From positions 1-64,000 of the forward strand of contig CAIMWS010000506.1 of the NCBI GenBank assembly GCA_903845125.1: DNA of 64,000 nt, given 5' to 3'. The notes under the pieces are model-generated. The model had not been told where the DNA came from. It did no database searches and worked only from the letters and a program-made list of their open reading frames with translations. Shown in pieces: positions 1-8,913 of the stretch (positions are counted from its first letter, which is position 1; the number at the start of each line of letters is the position of its first letter). The stretch comes from an uncultured Verrucomicrobiota bacterium (GTDB taxonomy: Bacteria > Verrucomicrobiota > Verrucomicrobiia > Limisphaerales > UBA1319). A program made the position numbers and the translations under genes.

Positions 1-159
1 CCTTCCCTGTTCCCCAGCACCCAGCCCCTCGCAAAAAATCGCGGCCGCTGACGGTTTCAAAATCGAAGCCGGATGCCCGCGAGGATCAGGGCGATTTGCT
101 TCAGGCTACGCCTCCCTCCCAACTTCCAAGGCATGGCCCAGGAGGAGCTTTATCGGCCG

Positions 160-924
160 TCACGGATTGCCCGCAGGCAGGAGGATCTCCGGTTTAAGGA
201 TGCCGATCACTTGGGCTGGCAACCGGGAATCGAGGGAGTCCGGCAGGGGGGGGGAGCGGTCCACATGGCCATCGCAAAAGAGGACATTCGCCTGGCGCCC
301 ATGCCGGAAGTGGGCGGTGGGTTCATTGGTGGTCACATAATAGAATTCCTCCAGCATGGGGTTTTCCGGCGAGGCGGGGAATTGGAAGGTGTTCACCTGG
401 GCGGAATCGGCCAGAAAGGCGGTGTCGCCGGGCTGGCGAAAGCGGTGGACCACTTTGGCGGGCTGGGAGGCAGCGGCCGACAGGCTTAAATTATAGCCGT
501 AGCCATAGGCGGCGCCGACGGCCTTGAGCTTGAAGGATTGCAGGGCATAATTCAGCGAGGGGCAAAGCTCGATGCCCCGCCCGCCCAGGTAGGGGAAAAG
601 GGCGCCCTGGCGGGCGTCGAAGGCGCGGGTGGATTCAGCCCCGCGGCCCAGCCACCCGAACCAGAAAACATCCCCGCCGTTGGTGGCGGCGCCCCGGTAG
701 CGGAACGTGCGGCCATCGTGCTCATCCCAATACATCTGGGCGGCCAGCCCCAACTGCCGGAGGTTGTTGGCGCACTTGATCCGCTGGCTGCTGAGTTTGC
801 CCCGGTTCAAGACCGGCAGCACCAGGGCGGCCAGGATGGCGATGATGGCGATGACCACCAGCAGTTCCACCAGGGTGAAACCCGGGGCAAAAAGCCTGGC
901 CGGTGGTGGAGTGTGCCGGCGCAT
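160..924 (-). CDS. type II pseudopilin-like protein (H-X9-DG class)
   Basis: 254 aa. Residues 15-40 form the prepilin methylation signal: a GFTLVELL core followed by a hydrophobic helix, with cleavage expected after the Gly before FTLVE. The C-terminal third carries the H-X9-DG signature ([12 protein letters not shown]) typical of the large DUF1559-like pseudopilin families of Planctomycetes and Verrucomicrobia. The protein is probably membrane-inserted by its N-terminal helix with the globular part outside; its exact role is unknown. The start at 924 lies 2 nt after the stop of the preceding gene on the same strand. It is therefore the third gene of the riboswitch-led operon 2746-160. Confidence 0.88.
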   Translation of the reverse strand: MRRHTPPPARLFAPGFTLVELLVVIAIIAILAALVLPVLNRGKLSSQRIKCANNLRQLGLAAQMYWDEHDGRTFRYRGAATNGGDVFWFGWLGRGAESTRAFDARQGALFPYLGGRGIELCPSLNYALQSFKLKAVGAAYGYGYNLSLSAAASQPAKVVHRFRQPGDTAFLADSAQVNTFQFPASPENPMLEEFYYVTTNEPTAHFRHGRQANVLFCDGHVDRSPPLPDSLDSRLPAQVIGILKPEILLPAGNP

Positions 925-926
925 GG

Positions 927-1904
927 TTAGGGCCGCCCGGCTTTCACCCGGTAAAAAGCGGCCGGCGAGGAGGCGGCCGGATCGGCCAGCTGCACGCGGG
1001 CCGGGGCGGCTTGGAGGGTTTCGGCCACCGGGGTCCAGAGCCGCAGATTGTCCGATCGTTCCAGCTGGTAGGTCCAGTCTCCGAGGCCTTGGAATTCAAC
1101 GCCCCAGCCCGGTTCCAGCCGCAGGCATTTCAGAGCCTGGATGGGCGGTTCGGGAACCACTATCTGGAGGTCGTCCAGGCGGCCCTGGGCGAAGATGGAT
1201 CCCGTGGCCTGGGCATCGCTGTAGCTGCAGATGGCAAAGGCATCCAGCCGGAAATCCTTGAAGGTTTCGGTGAGGACCACCGGATTTACCGGGCCGAGGG
1301 ATTGGCCATTGGCGGTGATCGTTGTGGTCAAGGTGTGGGTTTGGCCCTGGTAAACCATGCGGATGTCCAGGCTCACCTGGGTGGGCAGCTCCAGCAGGGT
1401 GTAATCATCCGCCCCGGAGTAATTGAACACGCTGTTGGTGTCGATGACGGTGGGCCAAACGGTGGCTCCGAAACCGGTGTCCGGGAAATAATCCAGCTCC
1501 AACAGGTTGGGCGATTGCCGCCCGGTGCCGCGCAGGAAATTAGTGCGGATGGCCCCGGCCAGGTTGACAAAACCAAAGGCCAGCTCAAACGCGAACGGCT
1601 TGCCGGCGGAGGTGCCCGGAGTGACCCGCTCCAAGGTCAAGCTGAGGCTGATTTGGAAATCGTCGGCTTTGGCCAGGATCGTGGGGAGTGGATGGTAAAA
1701 ATAACTGTTGGTCTGGGAGCTGTCCCAAGTGACTTGCAGGCTTTGGCTGGCGGCATCCCATTGGAACAGGCTGCTCTGGCCATGCGTTCTCCATCCATTG
1801 GTCAAAGGATTGCGGCTGAAATCCTCCCGGATCTCAGCGCCGGCCAGCAGACCCGCGGTCAAGGCCAGCAAAGACACTGGGATCCAAGGCCAGGATTTGG
1901 TCAT
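927..1904 (-). CDS. secreted jelly-roll-like protein with C-terminal FYRV module
   Basis: 325 aa. A start at 1904 gives a clean signal peptide ([20 protein letters not shown], cut near AGA). An earlier in-frame start at 1946 would run into the upstream gene, which ends at 1916. The body is beta-rich ([13 protein letters not shown] onset) and resembles the concanavalin-like jelly-roll layout of secreted sugar-binding proteins. The last ~50 residues ([15 protein letters not shown] to [10 protein letters not shown]) match a module also seen at the ends of four other proteins in this window. It is the second gene of a tightly spaced operon, 11 nt after the PEP-CTERM gene. No catalytic motif is recognised. 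Confidence 0.8.
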   Translation of the reverse strand: MTKSWPWIPVSLLALTAGLLAGAEIREDFSRNPLTNGWRTHGQSSLFQWDAASQSLQVTWDSSQTNSYFYHPLPTILAKADDFQISLSLTLERVTPGTSAGKPFAFELAFGFVNLAGAIRTNFLRGTGRQSPNLLELDYFPDTGFGATVWPTVIDTNSVFNYSGADDYTLLELPTQVSLDIRMVYQGQTHTLTTTITANGQSLGPVNPVVLTETFKDFRLDAFAICSYSDAQATGSIFAQGRLDDLQIVVPEPPIQALKCLRLEPGWGVEFQGLGDWTYQLERSDNLRLWTPVAETLQAAPARVQLADPAASSPAAFYRVKAGRP

Positions 1905-1915
1905 AAGGAATACGG

Positions 1916-2746
1916 TTAAGCCGCCTTTTTGATCCGAAACTGCCACACCAGGACCGAAAGGCCCAGGCCGAATAAAACCAGCGAGCCCGGCTCGGGGATC
2001 GCGCTGAGCCCGGAAAAGCCGTCAATTTCTGCATGGCCACCCAAAACCTCCAGGCGCACATATTGGATGGCATCCAACTGGACCGGGTTGCCCCTGGCAT
2101 CGATGGCCCAGCCCAGGTCAAAACCGGCCCCCCCGCCGGCCCCGGCATATTTGGCCCGGATGCCGGGCAGGTCCAATCCGGCGAAATCGGATCCTTTTAA
2201 GCCGGGGATCACCGCCTCGGAAAAATCGCCCTGACCATCGGTCGGAAATAAACCGTCAATGGACGGGGTTTTGGCGGGGTCCAAGGCATAATAGGTCTGG
2301 CCATCGGCGCTAACGGAAATCCGGAAGGGGCCATTCAAATTCCCGAACAGCGAGCCATCCGTGATGCCGCCGCCGGTGTAATCGCCGTTGGAGATGACAA
2401 AACCGGAGCTGGAGAAGACTGCAAAATCCAAACCATAAGGGTTGGCGGGATTGTTCTGCACGGGATGGCTGAACTGGACCGTCAAGGATCCGTTGGCCCC
2501 CACCGAGACCAGTTGGCTGTTGAGGTAGGCCGGATTGAAGGGATCCACCGGGCCGCCGAATTGGCCGGGTGTCACCCGGGAAGGTTCACCCAGGGCGGCC
2601 CCCGAATTGGTATAGGAAGAGACTGAAGTTGGCAAGGTGCCAGCCTGATAGTCCACGACCGCGCTGGCATAATTGGCGCCGTGCAGCGCCGGGCACCCCT
2701 GAACAGCAGCCAAAACCAGCAAGATTACTGAATGATTCCTTAACAT
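1916..2746 (-). CDS. PEP-CTERM surface protein, first gene behind a cobalamin riboswitch
   Basis: 276 aa with the start at 2746 (MLRNHSVILLVLAAVQGC signal). The C-terminus is a textbook PEP-CTERM sorting signal: PEP, a hydrophobic stretch (LVLFGLGLSVLVW), then basic RIKK. In exosortase systems this signal directs processing and surface anchoring. The mature part has conserved-looking stretches (SRVTPGQFGGPVDPF, LDFAVFSSSGFVISNGDYTGG, ITDGSLFGN). I recall similar proteins in other Verrucomicrobia, but the family has no assigned function. It is the first gene downstream of the cobalamin riboswitch at 3020-3180, so it is probably repressed by B12. A role in corrinoid capture is inference only. 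Confidence 0.85.
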   Translation of the reverse strand: MLRNHSVILLVLAAVQGCPALHGANYASAVVDYQAGTLPTSVSSYTNSGAALGEPSRVTPGQFGGPVDPFNPAYLNSQLVSVGANGSLTVQFSHPVQNNPANPYGLDFAVFSSSGFVISNGDYTGGGITDGSLFGNLNGPFRISVSADGQTYYALDPAKTPSIDGLFPTDGQGDFSEAVIPGLKGSDFAGLDLPGIRAKYAGAGGGAGFDLGWAIDARGNPVQLDAIQYVRLEVLGGHAEIDGFSGLSAIPEPGSLVLFGLGLSVLVWQFRIKKAA

Positions 2747-2839
2747 ACGCCTGATCAACCGCAAAGCGGTTGGCGGAATTTTTCCACCCCACCGCAGTAT
2801 TAATATCGCGAGACCAGTGCGCAACTTTCAGGGCGTGAT

Positions 2840-2894
2840 TTCAACTGCCGGGCCAGGCAAAAAAAAGCCTCCAGACTCCGGATTGGCAGTTGAA
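2840..2894 (-). promoter_or_regulatory. inverted repeat between riboswitch and first gene (possible expression platform)
   Basis: The 10-bp arms TTCAACTGCC (2840-2849) and GGCAGTTGAA (2885-2894) are perfectly complementary. They enclose a smaller GGAGGC/GCCT-type hairpin around a run of eight T on the minus strand. The element lies between the riboswitch aptamer and the PEP-CTERM gene. It could serve as a switchable terminator or anti-terminator; this is inferred from position and structure. Confidence 0.45.
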
Positions 2895-3019
2895 GGCCCA
2901 AGGCGCGTTCCGCCGGATACACTCCGGCAGGCTGGCCTCGTCCTTCCCTTTGACGGAGAAGCGATTCCGGGCGGGAGGGTGGGGGCCATGAACGACCACC
3001 ATCTGCCGCCGGAAATCCG

Positions 3020-3180
3020 ACGAGCACAAACCAACCGGTATCCTGGCTCCGAGCTTAAAACCGCGCTCCCTCCTTCCCGGCCTTTGGGACCAGTGGTTAT
3101 GGGAGTTTGTAGCTCGTTACAGTGGCGCAACCGCCCCCGATTCAAACGGGGTTCCCTGACATTGGCTTGAGTATGAAACA
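3020..3180 (-). promoter_or_regulatory. cobalamin (B12) riboswitch
   Basis: Read on the minus strand, the core elements of the cobalamin aptamer occur in order: AGGGAACCCCGTTTGAATC, then GCGGTTGCGCCACTGTAAC, CCACTGG, GGGAAGG and GAGCCAGGATACC. Closing-stem arms AAGCCAA (complement of 3162-3168) and TTGGTTT can pair and bound the element at roughly 3029-3168. The only gene downstream on that strand is the PEP-CTERM operon beginning at 2746, about 270 nt away. Family knowledge: these aptamers bind adenosyl- or methylcobalamin and usually switch off uptake or synthesis genes. Confidence 0.93.
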
Positions 3181-3196
3181 ATCGCTGGATTGTTTC
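3175..3196 (-). terminator. hairpin just upstream of riboswitch, possible weak terminator
   Basis: A perfect 8-bp stem, GAAACAAT (3175-3182) and ATTGTTTC (3189-3196), with a 6-nt loop. It sits 65 nt after the stop of the pseudopilin gene at 3262 and directly before the aptamer. The U-run is poor, so termination is uncertain. Confidence 0.35.
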
Positions 3197-3261
3197 CCTT
3201 TTCAAAGAGCTGAGTTCATTTGACCCCAGCGGATTTTTTTTGCCAAGCAAATAATGAACCG

Positions 3262-4155
3262 TCATTTTGCCGCGCGGGTGGTGCGCTCCTGGATCCAGGG
3301 AAGGTCGGGATTCCCCAGGCTGGGATCGTTGTGGGCATGGAAGTTCGCCAGGACCGGTTTGACGGTGCGCGGGTCCACCCAGCGGTGCGAATCTGCGTGG
3401 CCATCGGCGAAGCTGTTGTTGCCGGACCGGTTGTGGTAGCTGGCCGGGATATGGCTGAAACGGGGGGGATTGACGGCGTCCATGCGCACCCCGAAACACG
3501 GCCGACAGATGCTGTCCGGGTTCACCTCCTGGAATAGGAGCAACCGGGACGGGCCGGGATCCTTCACATCGCTGGTTTTCCGGAAAACGCGGAACCCGGA
3601 ATTGGGCATGGATTCCCAGGCAGGCCCGGTCCAATTCAGGTAGGAATTCATCGCATAGCTGCGGACCCGGACGGCCTTTTTCTGCCCGCCAGTGCCCGTA
3701 AAGCGGTCCGCAGGGCACTTGTACAGGCTGAGCGATTTGAGGTAAGGCACGAACACCGAGCGGCGCGGGTCCAGCAGGATCAGGCTGTTGGTGGAATCCG
3801 CAGGATTGGACCGGAAGCTGCCGGATACCCAAAAGCTCCCCGTTTCACCGTCGCCATTCGGGGCCAGGCGTTCCTCGTTGTCGGCTGAATACAGGATCCA
3901 GATCGTGGACATTTGCTTGAGGTTGTTGAGGCATTTGATCCGGTGGGCCTGGCCTTTGGCCGTGGCCAGGGACGGCAGCAATAGGCTGGCCAGGATGGCG
4001 ATGATGGCGATGACCACCAGTAATTCGATCAGGGTGAAGGCTGCCGGCGCCAACGTTCCGCCGGGGAACCGAACGGGCCAGGCGCAGCGCTTCCTGGTCC
4101 TGGCGGGGTCCCCGCGTGCGGCACGTCTTTCAGTTCTCCCGGGCTGGGTGTTCAT
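3262..4155 (-). CDS. type II pseudopilin-like protein (H-X9-DG class)
   Basis: 297 aa with the start at 4155 ([11 protein letters not shown]). The open frame extends upstream, but the added residues look non-coding. After a basic leader of about 35 residues comes [26 protein letters not shown], the prepilin cleavage and transmembrane helix. Near the C-terminus [15 protein letters not shown] fits H-X9-DG. Surface-exposed, single-helix protein of unknown function. It lies upstream of the B12 riboswitch on the same strand, separated by a hairpin, so it is probably a separate transcription unit. Confidence 0.88.
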   Translation of the reverse strand: MNTQPGRTERRAARGDPARTRKRCAWPVRFPGGTLAPAAFTLIELLVVIAIIAILASLLLPSLATAKGQAHRIKCLNNLKQMSTIWILYSADNEERLAPNGDGETGSFWVSGSFRSNPADSTNSLILLDPRRSVFVPYLKSLSLYKCPADRFTGTGGQKKAVRVRSYAMNSYLNWTGPAWESMPNSGFRVFRKTSDVKDPGPSRLLLFQEVNPDSICRPCFGVRMDAVNPPRFSHIPASYHNRSGNNSFADGHADSHRWVDPRTVKPVLANFHAHNDPSLGNPDLPWIQERTTRAAK

Positions 4156-4504
4156 ATCGTCCAGTAGAACAAATCCCCACGGATCTGGCCATATGAAAAA
4201 CCAGGCCGGTCCAGTCTGGATTGGGAAGCTCAAAGAAAATGCTCCCGTACCAGCATGGTTTACTTCGCCGAGGCAGTGAGATGAGGCTTCCGCCAGTTCT
4301 TTAGGTTGCGCCGGCCGGTGGGGCTTTTGCCTTGCCCACAGCTTGAAATCATTCCCGTGCAGGCGCCATTTTGTGCAGCGCGGAGACGGGAGAGGAAACG
4401 GTGTTGGGCCGAATGAAAGCACCGATGTGGTCCGCAAATCCTTAATGGCCCCAGGCCTGGGGCCAATGGGGCCGTATATGGGGGCCGTTTAACCTTCGGC
4501 AACC
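4156..4504. other. 349-bp intergenic stretch with a 20-bp perfect palindrome
   Basis: No credible gene. The main structure is TGGCCCCAGGCCTGGGGCCA at 4446-4465, a perfect 20-bp palindrome 40 nt past the stop of the 4505-5818 gene. It is followed by two further GGCC-rich repeats (4468-4487). It could form a strong hairpin at that gene's 3' end, but no T-run follows. The rest is presumably the promoter region of the pseudopilin starting at 4155. Confidence 0.6.
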
Positions 4505-5818
4505 TCACCGCCCTCCCGGGCTGGCGGCACTGTTTCGGGCGCTGGCCGCCCATATGGCGCGGATTGCTTCTTCGTCGCCAAAACCACCGGGAACGGCGGG
4601 GCTGGGGCGGTTGGCATAGTACCACCGCTGCTGGCCCACCGGATAGGCCAGGGTCCGGCTGCCGGGCATTTGCAGGAAGCCGTTGAGGTCCGTTTGCCGC
4701 ACCCAATCCCACGCATAGCGGAGCCACCGGCTGCGGTACGCCTGATCCTGGTGCGCAAACCAGGTGATCTCGTCGTAGCCCCAAATCCAGATGCTGCCCG
4801 CCCGGGCCTGGCCCGGGGTCCGGCTTACGCCCCAGTTGTCGATCTCCGCCAGGTAGGGCAGGTGTTCGCACGGCCAGCCGCTATAGGTCAGGCCGCCTTT
4901 GCTCCGGCCGTAGAGGCCGTCGGAAAAGCCCACTTTCAGGATGGCTTCCTGCGGCTGGTCCGGCACCTCCATGATCCGCAGTGGGAAGGAATGGAAATCC
5001 ATCAGCAGCCGGCCGTCGCGCACCAGGCCGCCGCTGGGCACGTGCGAGTCGAGCAGCACCATGTGCCGGCGGGCATGCTGGACGGCGTGGGAGCGGATCA
5101 AGGCCAGCACCCGGGAGTAGCACACCAGGCTGCGGTCATTATGGTTCATCAATTCCGTCTGCCCCAGGTGGATCGCCTCGCAGCCAGCGTCGATGAAAGA
5201 GGCCCCCAGGAAATAAAACCAAAGCTGGGTCTCCGGCTGGCTCACATCCGGGACCGATTGCCCGGGCTGCCAATGGTTCTTGAACTTGCCGCCTGGGTAG
5301 AGCATGTCCGCATACCTGAAATTGCGTTTCGCCACCGGCTGGCCCAGGGCCGTGAAAGCCCATTCCGGCACGGGCACCTGGTCCGCCTGGGTGGTCACAA
5401 TCTCAAAGATGCAGGCTTGCAGGACCAGGTCGGGGTCGGCGGCGTGGATTTTGGGGATCTGCTGCTTCGCCCGCTCCAGGTTGCGCAGGAGCGCGGCCTC
5501 GCCGCCCCACAGGCAAAGGCTGCGCCCAATGAACTTGGCGCCGATATGCTGGAGCATGCGGATATGGTCTTCCAGGTCGCCCCGGCCATTGAGCAGGCCT
5601 TCCATGGTGATGGCGCGGGAAAGGTAGTTTTCCAGCACTTCCCGGGTGATGGTTTTGTCGAAACGGTAATTGCGCGCGCCAGCGTGGGGCGGAATATCGG
5701 CAGCGCCGGCGCCTGACCCGTTGAGCCAGCAACCCGCCGCCAGGCAAAGGCTGGCCAGCCAGCGCGTTTTCCCGGTCACTTTGATAGAGGAGGTATTCAT
5801 GTCGATTTGTTGTTGCAT
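4505..5818 (-). CDS. secreted protein of unknown function, TIM-barrel-like
   Basis: 437 aa. The start at 5818 (MQQQIDMNTSS) has a GGAG 11 nt upstream; 5800 is the alternative. The signal peptide is TRWLASLCLAAGCWLNGSGAGAA. The sequence pattern suggests an alternating beta/alpha barrel: LSRAITMEGLLNGRGDLEDH, KFIGRSLCLWGG, DPDLVLQACIFEIVT, AGCEAIHLGQTEL, RRHMVLLDSHVPSGG, NWGVSRTPGQARAGSIWIWGYDE. I recognise no named family or catalytic pair. It is divergent from the large secreted protein at 5948 and may share its control region. A longer upstream frame on this strand runs antisense into that neighbour and is not believed. Confidence 0.72.
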   Translation of the reverse strand: MQQQIDMNTSSIKVTGKTRWLASLCLAAGCWLNGSGAGAADIPPHAGARNYRFDKTITREVLENYLSRAITMEGLLNGRGDLEDHIRMLQHIGAKFIGRSLCLWGGEAALLRNLERAKQQIPKIHAADPDLVLQACIFEIVTTQADQVPVPEWAFTALGQPVAKRNFRYADMLYPGGKFKNHWQPGQSVPDVSQPETQLWFYFLGASFIDAGCEAIHLGQTELMNHNDRSLVCYSRVLALIRSHAVQHARRHMVLLDSHVPSGGLVRDGRLLMDFHSFPLRIMEVPDQPQEAILKVGFSDGLYGRSKGGLTYSGWPCEHLPYLAEIDNWGVSRTPGQARAGSIWIWGYDEITWFAHQDQAYRSRWLRYAWDWVRQTDLNGFLQMPGSRTLAYPVGQQRWYYANRPSPAVPGGFGDEEAIRAIWAASARNSAASPGGR

Positions 5819-5947
5819 TACGCTGCCATCTCCGTTCCTGGTTGTCGAGGGCGATTGGCGGCCCCAGGGGGCAGCCAGCAGCCAGAATTGCAGGCGATTC
5901 CCCAACCGGGCTTGCCACGCCGGGCCCGCTGGCGGAAAATGGCGCCC

Positions 5948-8896
5948 ATGAATTCCTTGGAAGCCAGATATTCCGCCATGGGTAAGGAACCCGAACGGCC
6001 CGACGCCTCCTGCCACCTTGGTCCTGCCGCCAGGAATCGGCGGCAGGATTTCCCCATCCAGCCATGGGTGATCCTGGCCCTCTTCCTGCCGGGCCTGATA
6101 ACCGCCGCGCCAGGACCGGGGGAGCGCCCCGGCAAGCTCTTCCCCGGCGTGCAACCGGTGCTGGATCCCTGCCTGGTGGATCCCGCCGCCTACGCCGATT
6201 ACACCCGCCGACCCTTTCGCGCCCCGACCTGGGCCACCTTCGATAACCGGCCGCAATGGGTCGGCCTGCGCACGCTGCCCAGCCAGCGGTTCCAGGACCA
6301 GGGATTGGGCCGGGTGTGCATGGCCGGGGTGGCAGCCGTCAAAGCCCCGGATCTGGCGGAAAAATTGGCGGAAATAAAACGCCGTGATTTCTACCTCTTT
6401 GATTTGGGCGGCTACGTGCCGGGCAGCGTCACGGCCCAACACGAGATTCCGGCCGGCACGCTGCGCTTGCTGCGGGAAACGCTGGGCGACCACTTTCTGG
6501 GCTGCGACCTGGGCGAACAGGATGGGCGATACCTGTTCACCATGCGTTCGCTGGCATCGCCCGGGCCGGCCAGCCGGTTTGGCCAGTTCCTGCAAGCCCG
6601 CCGATATATGGGGCGGATTGCCGAGGACGAGGGCCAGGCCCTGAATGCCCTGATGGTTTACTGGTATTGGCACTATCCCATCCAGGAAGGGAATGTGCTG
6701 CTGGCGGGCGCCGAGACTCAAAATAAAGTGACCAGTTCCAGCATTCATTACTCCTGCCTGCGTGGGGCGGGCAAGCAATACGGCATCCTCTGGTTCGGCA
6801 ACGCCTCCCTGTTCAACACCTGGCATTACAAGGTTTTCCACGAGGAAACCGAAAAGTCCGGGCCGACCAAGGGCAACAGCCTCAGCCTGCTGCGCCGGCT
6901 CCTCTGGTCCCATTATCTATACAATTGTGTGATCCTTGGCTTCGAGGGCGCCTTGTTCCAAAACGCCTGGTGGGCGCCGGATGGCGCGGGTCCGCTCTCC
7001 CCGCTCGGCCGGATCCAGCAGGCGGCGGCACGGCATATCGCGGCCAACCCCCAGCCGGGGGTGATGCAGGCGCCGGTGGCGTTGCTGCTGGATTCATTCA
7101 GCGGGTGGATGCCCGCCCGCACCTGGACCACCGCCTACCGCGTCTGGGGCGCGCTGCCTTACGAGGCCGGGGATTACCTGACCCACAATGTGCTGGAACT
7201 GCTTTACCCGGGATACGAAAACGCCGGCTGGTATCACGATGAGCGCGGAACCATCTGTGAGACTCCATACGGCGACCTGGCCGACACCCTGCTCGCCGAG
7301 GCGCCAGCCGCGGTATTGAAACGCTACGGCGTGGTGGTGGTGGCTGGCGGCCTGGCCAGCGCCGGATTGGAGGAACGGTCCAAACTGGAAGCATATGCGG
7401 AGGCGGGGGGCTTGCTGGTGGTGACCGCCGGGAATGCGCACCTCCTGGGGCCCGAGTGGCAGATTGGCCCGCCGCAGCGCGTCGCGGCCGGAACGCCGGT
7501 GGTTTGGCGCGACGGCACCCGGGATGGCGAACCGCACGCTTTTGAATTATGCCCCGCCCGGCTGCCAGCCAGCGCCGAAGTGCTGGCCACCTGCGCCGGC
7601 CAGCCCGCCGTTGTCCGCCTGCCCCGGGGCCGGGGGCAGTTGGTCCTGAGCCTCAGCCCATTCGGCTTGAATGCGGATCCGCTGGTCCAGGGCGAACAGC
7701 ATCACCATCGGTGGGATCAACCGCTCGGCCAGCCGTTCGTGCTGCTGGCGCATATCCGGCGCCTCCTGGGTGAGGCCTTCGCCTCGCAGCAACTTTTTTC
7801 CGTGGGGGAAGGCCTTGGGTTCATCACCTGCCGCCAGGGCCCCGGCGTTTACACGCTGGGCGTGTTCAACCACAGCCTGCAGGCGAAGCCTTTTCAAATC
7901 CAATCCCGCATCGCCCCCCTGATCAGCGTCTCGGAATTGGACCTTGGCCGCCCGGAAACCAACGCCCCGGGCTGGTGGCCGCATGAATTCCAAAACAACG
8001 ATGGGGGCTGCTCCGGTCCAGCCACCATCGCGGGCGGTGATGTCCGGCTCTTCACGGTCCGCATCCAGGAACAAGACGTGCGCCGGCTCGAGCCGCTCCC
8101 GCCACCCCCCCGTCCCCACCGGCGGGCGCTGGCCATGCGGAATGTTGCAGACCTGGAGACCGCGGTGTTGCAGCATCCCTCCTTTTTCCAGCATTTCGAC
8201 GGCGTGAAACTGGATTGGACCTATCTCCAAAAACGTGATCCGCAACAGGTGCGGCTGGACCGGGCCTGGCTGGACCGGCAGCAGTTGCGCCTCATCGTGG
8301 ACTTCACGCCCGGCTTGAATCATTTTCCAGACCTGACCTTGCTGGACCTGAACCAGACCACCTATGGCCGGAGCGTGGCGGCCATCGACCAAGTCCTGGA
8401 AAAGATGCAGCTGCTGGGCGCGCGGGACGCCGTGATCGCCACCCACATGCCGCCCGAGTTCGGGGCCAATCCGGAGCAGGTCGAGGTCTCCTTCCGGCGC
8501 GGCCTCAAGGATCTCTGCCGGCGGGCGCGGGAACGCGGGGTGACCCTCCATCTCGCCAACCTCCCGCACCGCTGGCACAGCTCGGTGCGGGAAACGCTCC
8601 AGCTGGTTGAATCGCTGGGCGAAGCCAGCTTGAAGCTGGCCTGGAACACCGCCGCTGCCGCCGCCGGGGAATCACTCGCCGCCCCTGCCCGGGATCGGTT
8701 GGGCATGGTCCTGCTCAGCGCGCCCGACCCGGCGGTGCCCGAAGCACGGGCACCTTTCCATCGGCGCCCGGCTTGCCCGGTATCGCTACCGGGCTTGGAA
8801 GCCTGGCAGGTTTTGGACGCCGATTACACCAGCTGGGACGACATCCACCGGGACCTCGAAACCGCCTGGCGGCCAGGAGCCGGCGCCAACTTTTAA
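5948..8896 (+). CDS. large secreted glycosidase-like protein with C-terminal TIM barrel
   Basis: About 982 aa. The start is uncertain (5939, 5948 or 5978); a membrane or signal helix PWVILALFLPGLITAAPG follows in every case. The first ~420 residues look like a retaining-glycosidase-type barrel (ALNALMVYWYWHYPIQEGN, CVILGFEGALFQNAWW). A class I amidotransferase-like region follows (YGVVVVAGGLASAGLEERSKLEAYAEAGGLLVV), as found in trimeric beta-galactosidases. The last ~250 residues resemble a xylose-isomerase-like TIM barrel (VEVSFRRGLKDLCRRARERGVTLHLANLPH). The pairing of these parts is unusual. Substrate unknown; carbohydrate hydrolysis is inferred from fold pattern and context only. Confidence 0.7.
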   Translation: MNSLEARYSAMGKEPERPDASCHLGPAARNRRQDFPIQPWVILALFLPGLITAAPGPGERPGKLFPGVQPVLDPCLVDPAAYADYTRRPFRAPTWATFDNRPQWVGLRTLPSQRFQDQGLGRVCMAGVAAVKAPDLAEKLAEIKRRDFYLFDLGGYVPGSVTAQHEIPAGTLRLLRETLGDHFLGCDLGEQDGRYLFTMRSLASPGPASRFGQFLQARRYMGRIAEDEGQALNALMVYWYWHYPIQEGNVLLAGAETQNKVTSSSIHYSCLRGAGKQYGILWFGNASLFNTWHYKVFHEETEKSGPTKGNSLSLLRRLLWSHYLYNCVILGFEGALFQNAWWAPDGAGPLSPLGRIQQAAARHIAANPQPGVMQAPVALLLDSFSGWMPARTWTTAYRVWGALPYEAGDYLTHNVLELLYPGYENAGWYHDERGTICETPYGDLADTLLAEAPAAVLKRYGVVVVAGGLASAGLEERSKLEAYAEAGGLLVVTAGNAHLLGPEWQIGPPQRVAAGTPVVWRDGTRDGEPHAFELCPARLPASAEVLATCAGQPAVVRLPRGRGQLVLSLSPFGLNADPLVQGEQHHHRWDQPLGQPFVLLAHIRRLLGEAFASQQLFSVGEGLGFITCRQGPGVYTLGVFNHSLQAKPFQIQSRIAPLISVSELDLGRPETNAPGWWPHEFQNNDGGCSGPATIAGGDVRLFTVRIQEQDVRRLEPLPPPPRPHRRALAMRNVADLETAVLQHPSFFQHFDGVKLDWTYLQKRDPQQVRLDRAWLDRQQLRLIVDFTPGLNHFPDLTLLDLNQTTYGRSVAAIDQVLEKMQLLGARDAVIATHMPPEFGANPEQVEVSFRRGLKDLCRRARERGVTLHLANLPHRWHSSVRETLQLVESLGEASLKLAWNTAAAAAGESLAAPARDRLGMVLLSAPDPAVPEARAPFHRRPACPVSLPGLEAWQVLDADYTSWDDIHRDLETAWRPGAGANF

Positions 8897-8913
8897 CGGC
8901 CTGGGAACTATCG

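Noticed and set aside
1-159. Gene at the left edge
   Set aside because: No frame with protein character; this is only the downstream flank of the minus-strand pseudopilin gene.
3065-3165. Possible tRNA because of the GTTTGAATC string
   Set aside because: The string belongs to the cobalamin aptamer; no acceptor or anticodon stems can be drawn.
5819-6913. Upstream extension of the 4505-5818 minus-strand frame to a putative 802-aa protein
   Set aside because: The added part is antisense to the well-formed secreted protein at 5948-8896. It has Gly/Arg/Pro-rich mirror composition, and a signal peptide starts only at 5818/5800.
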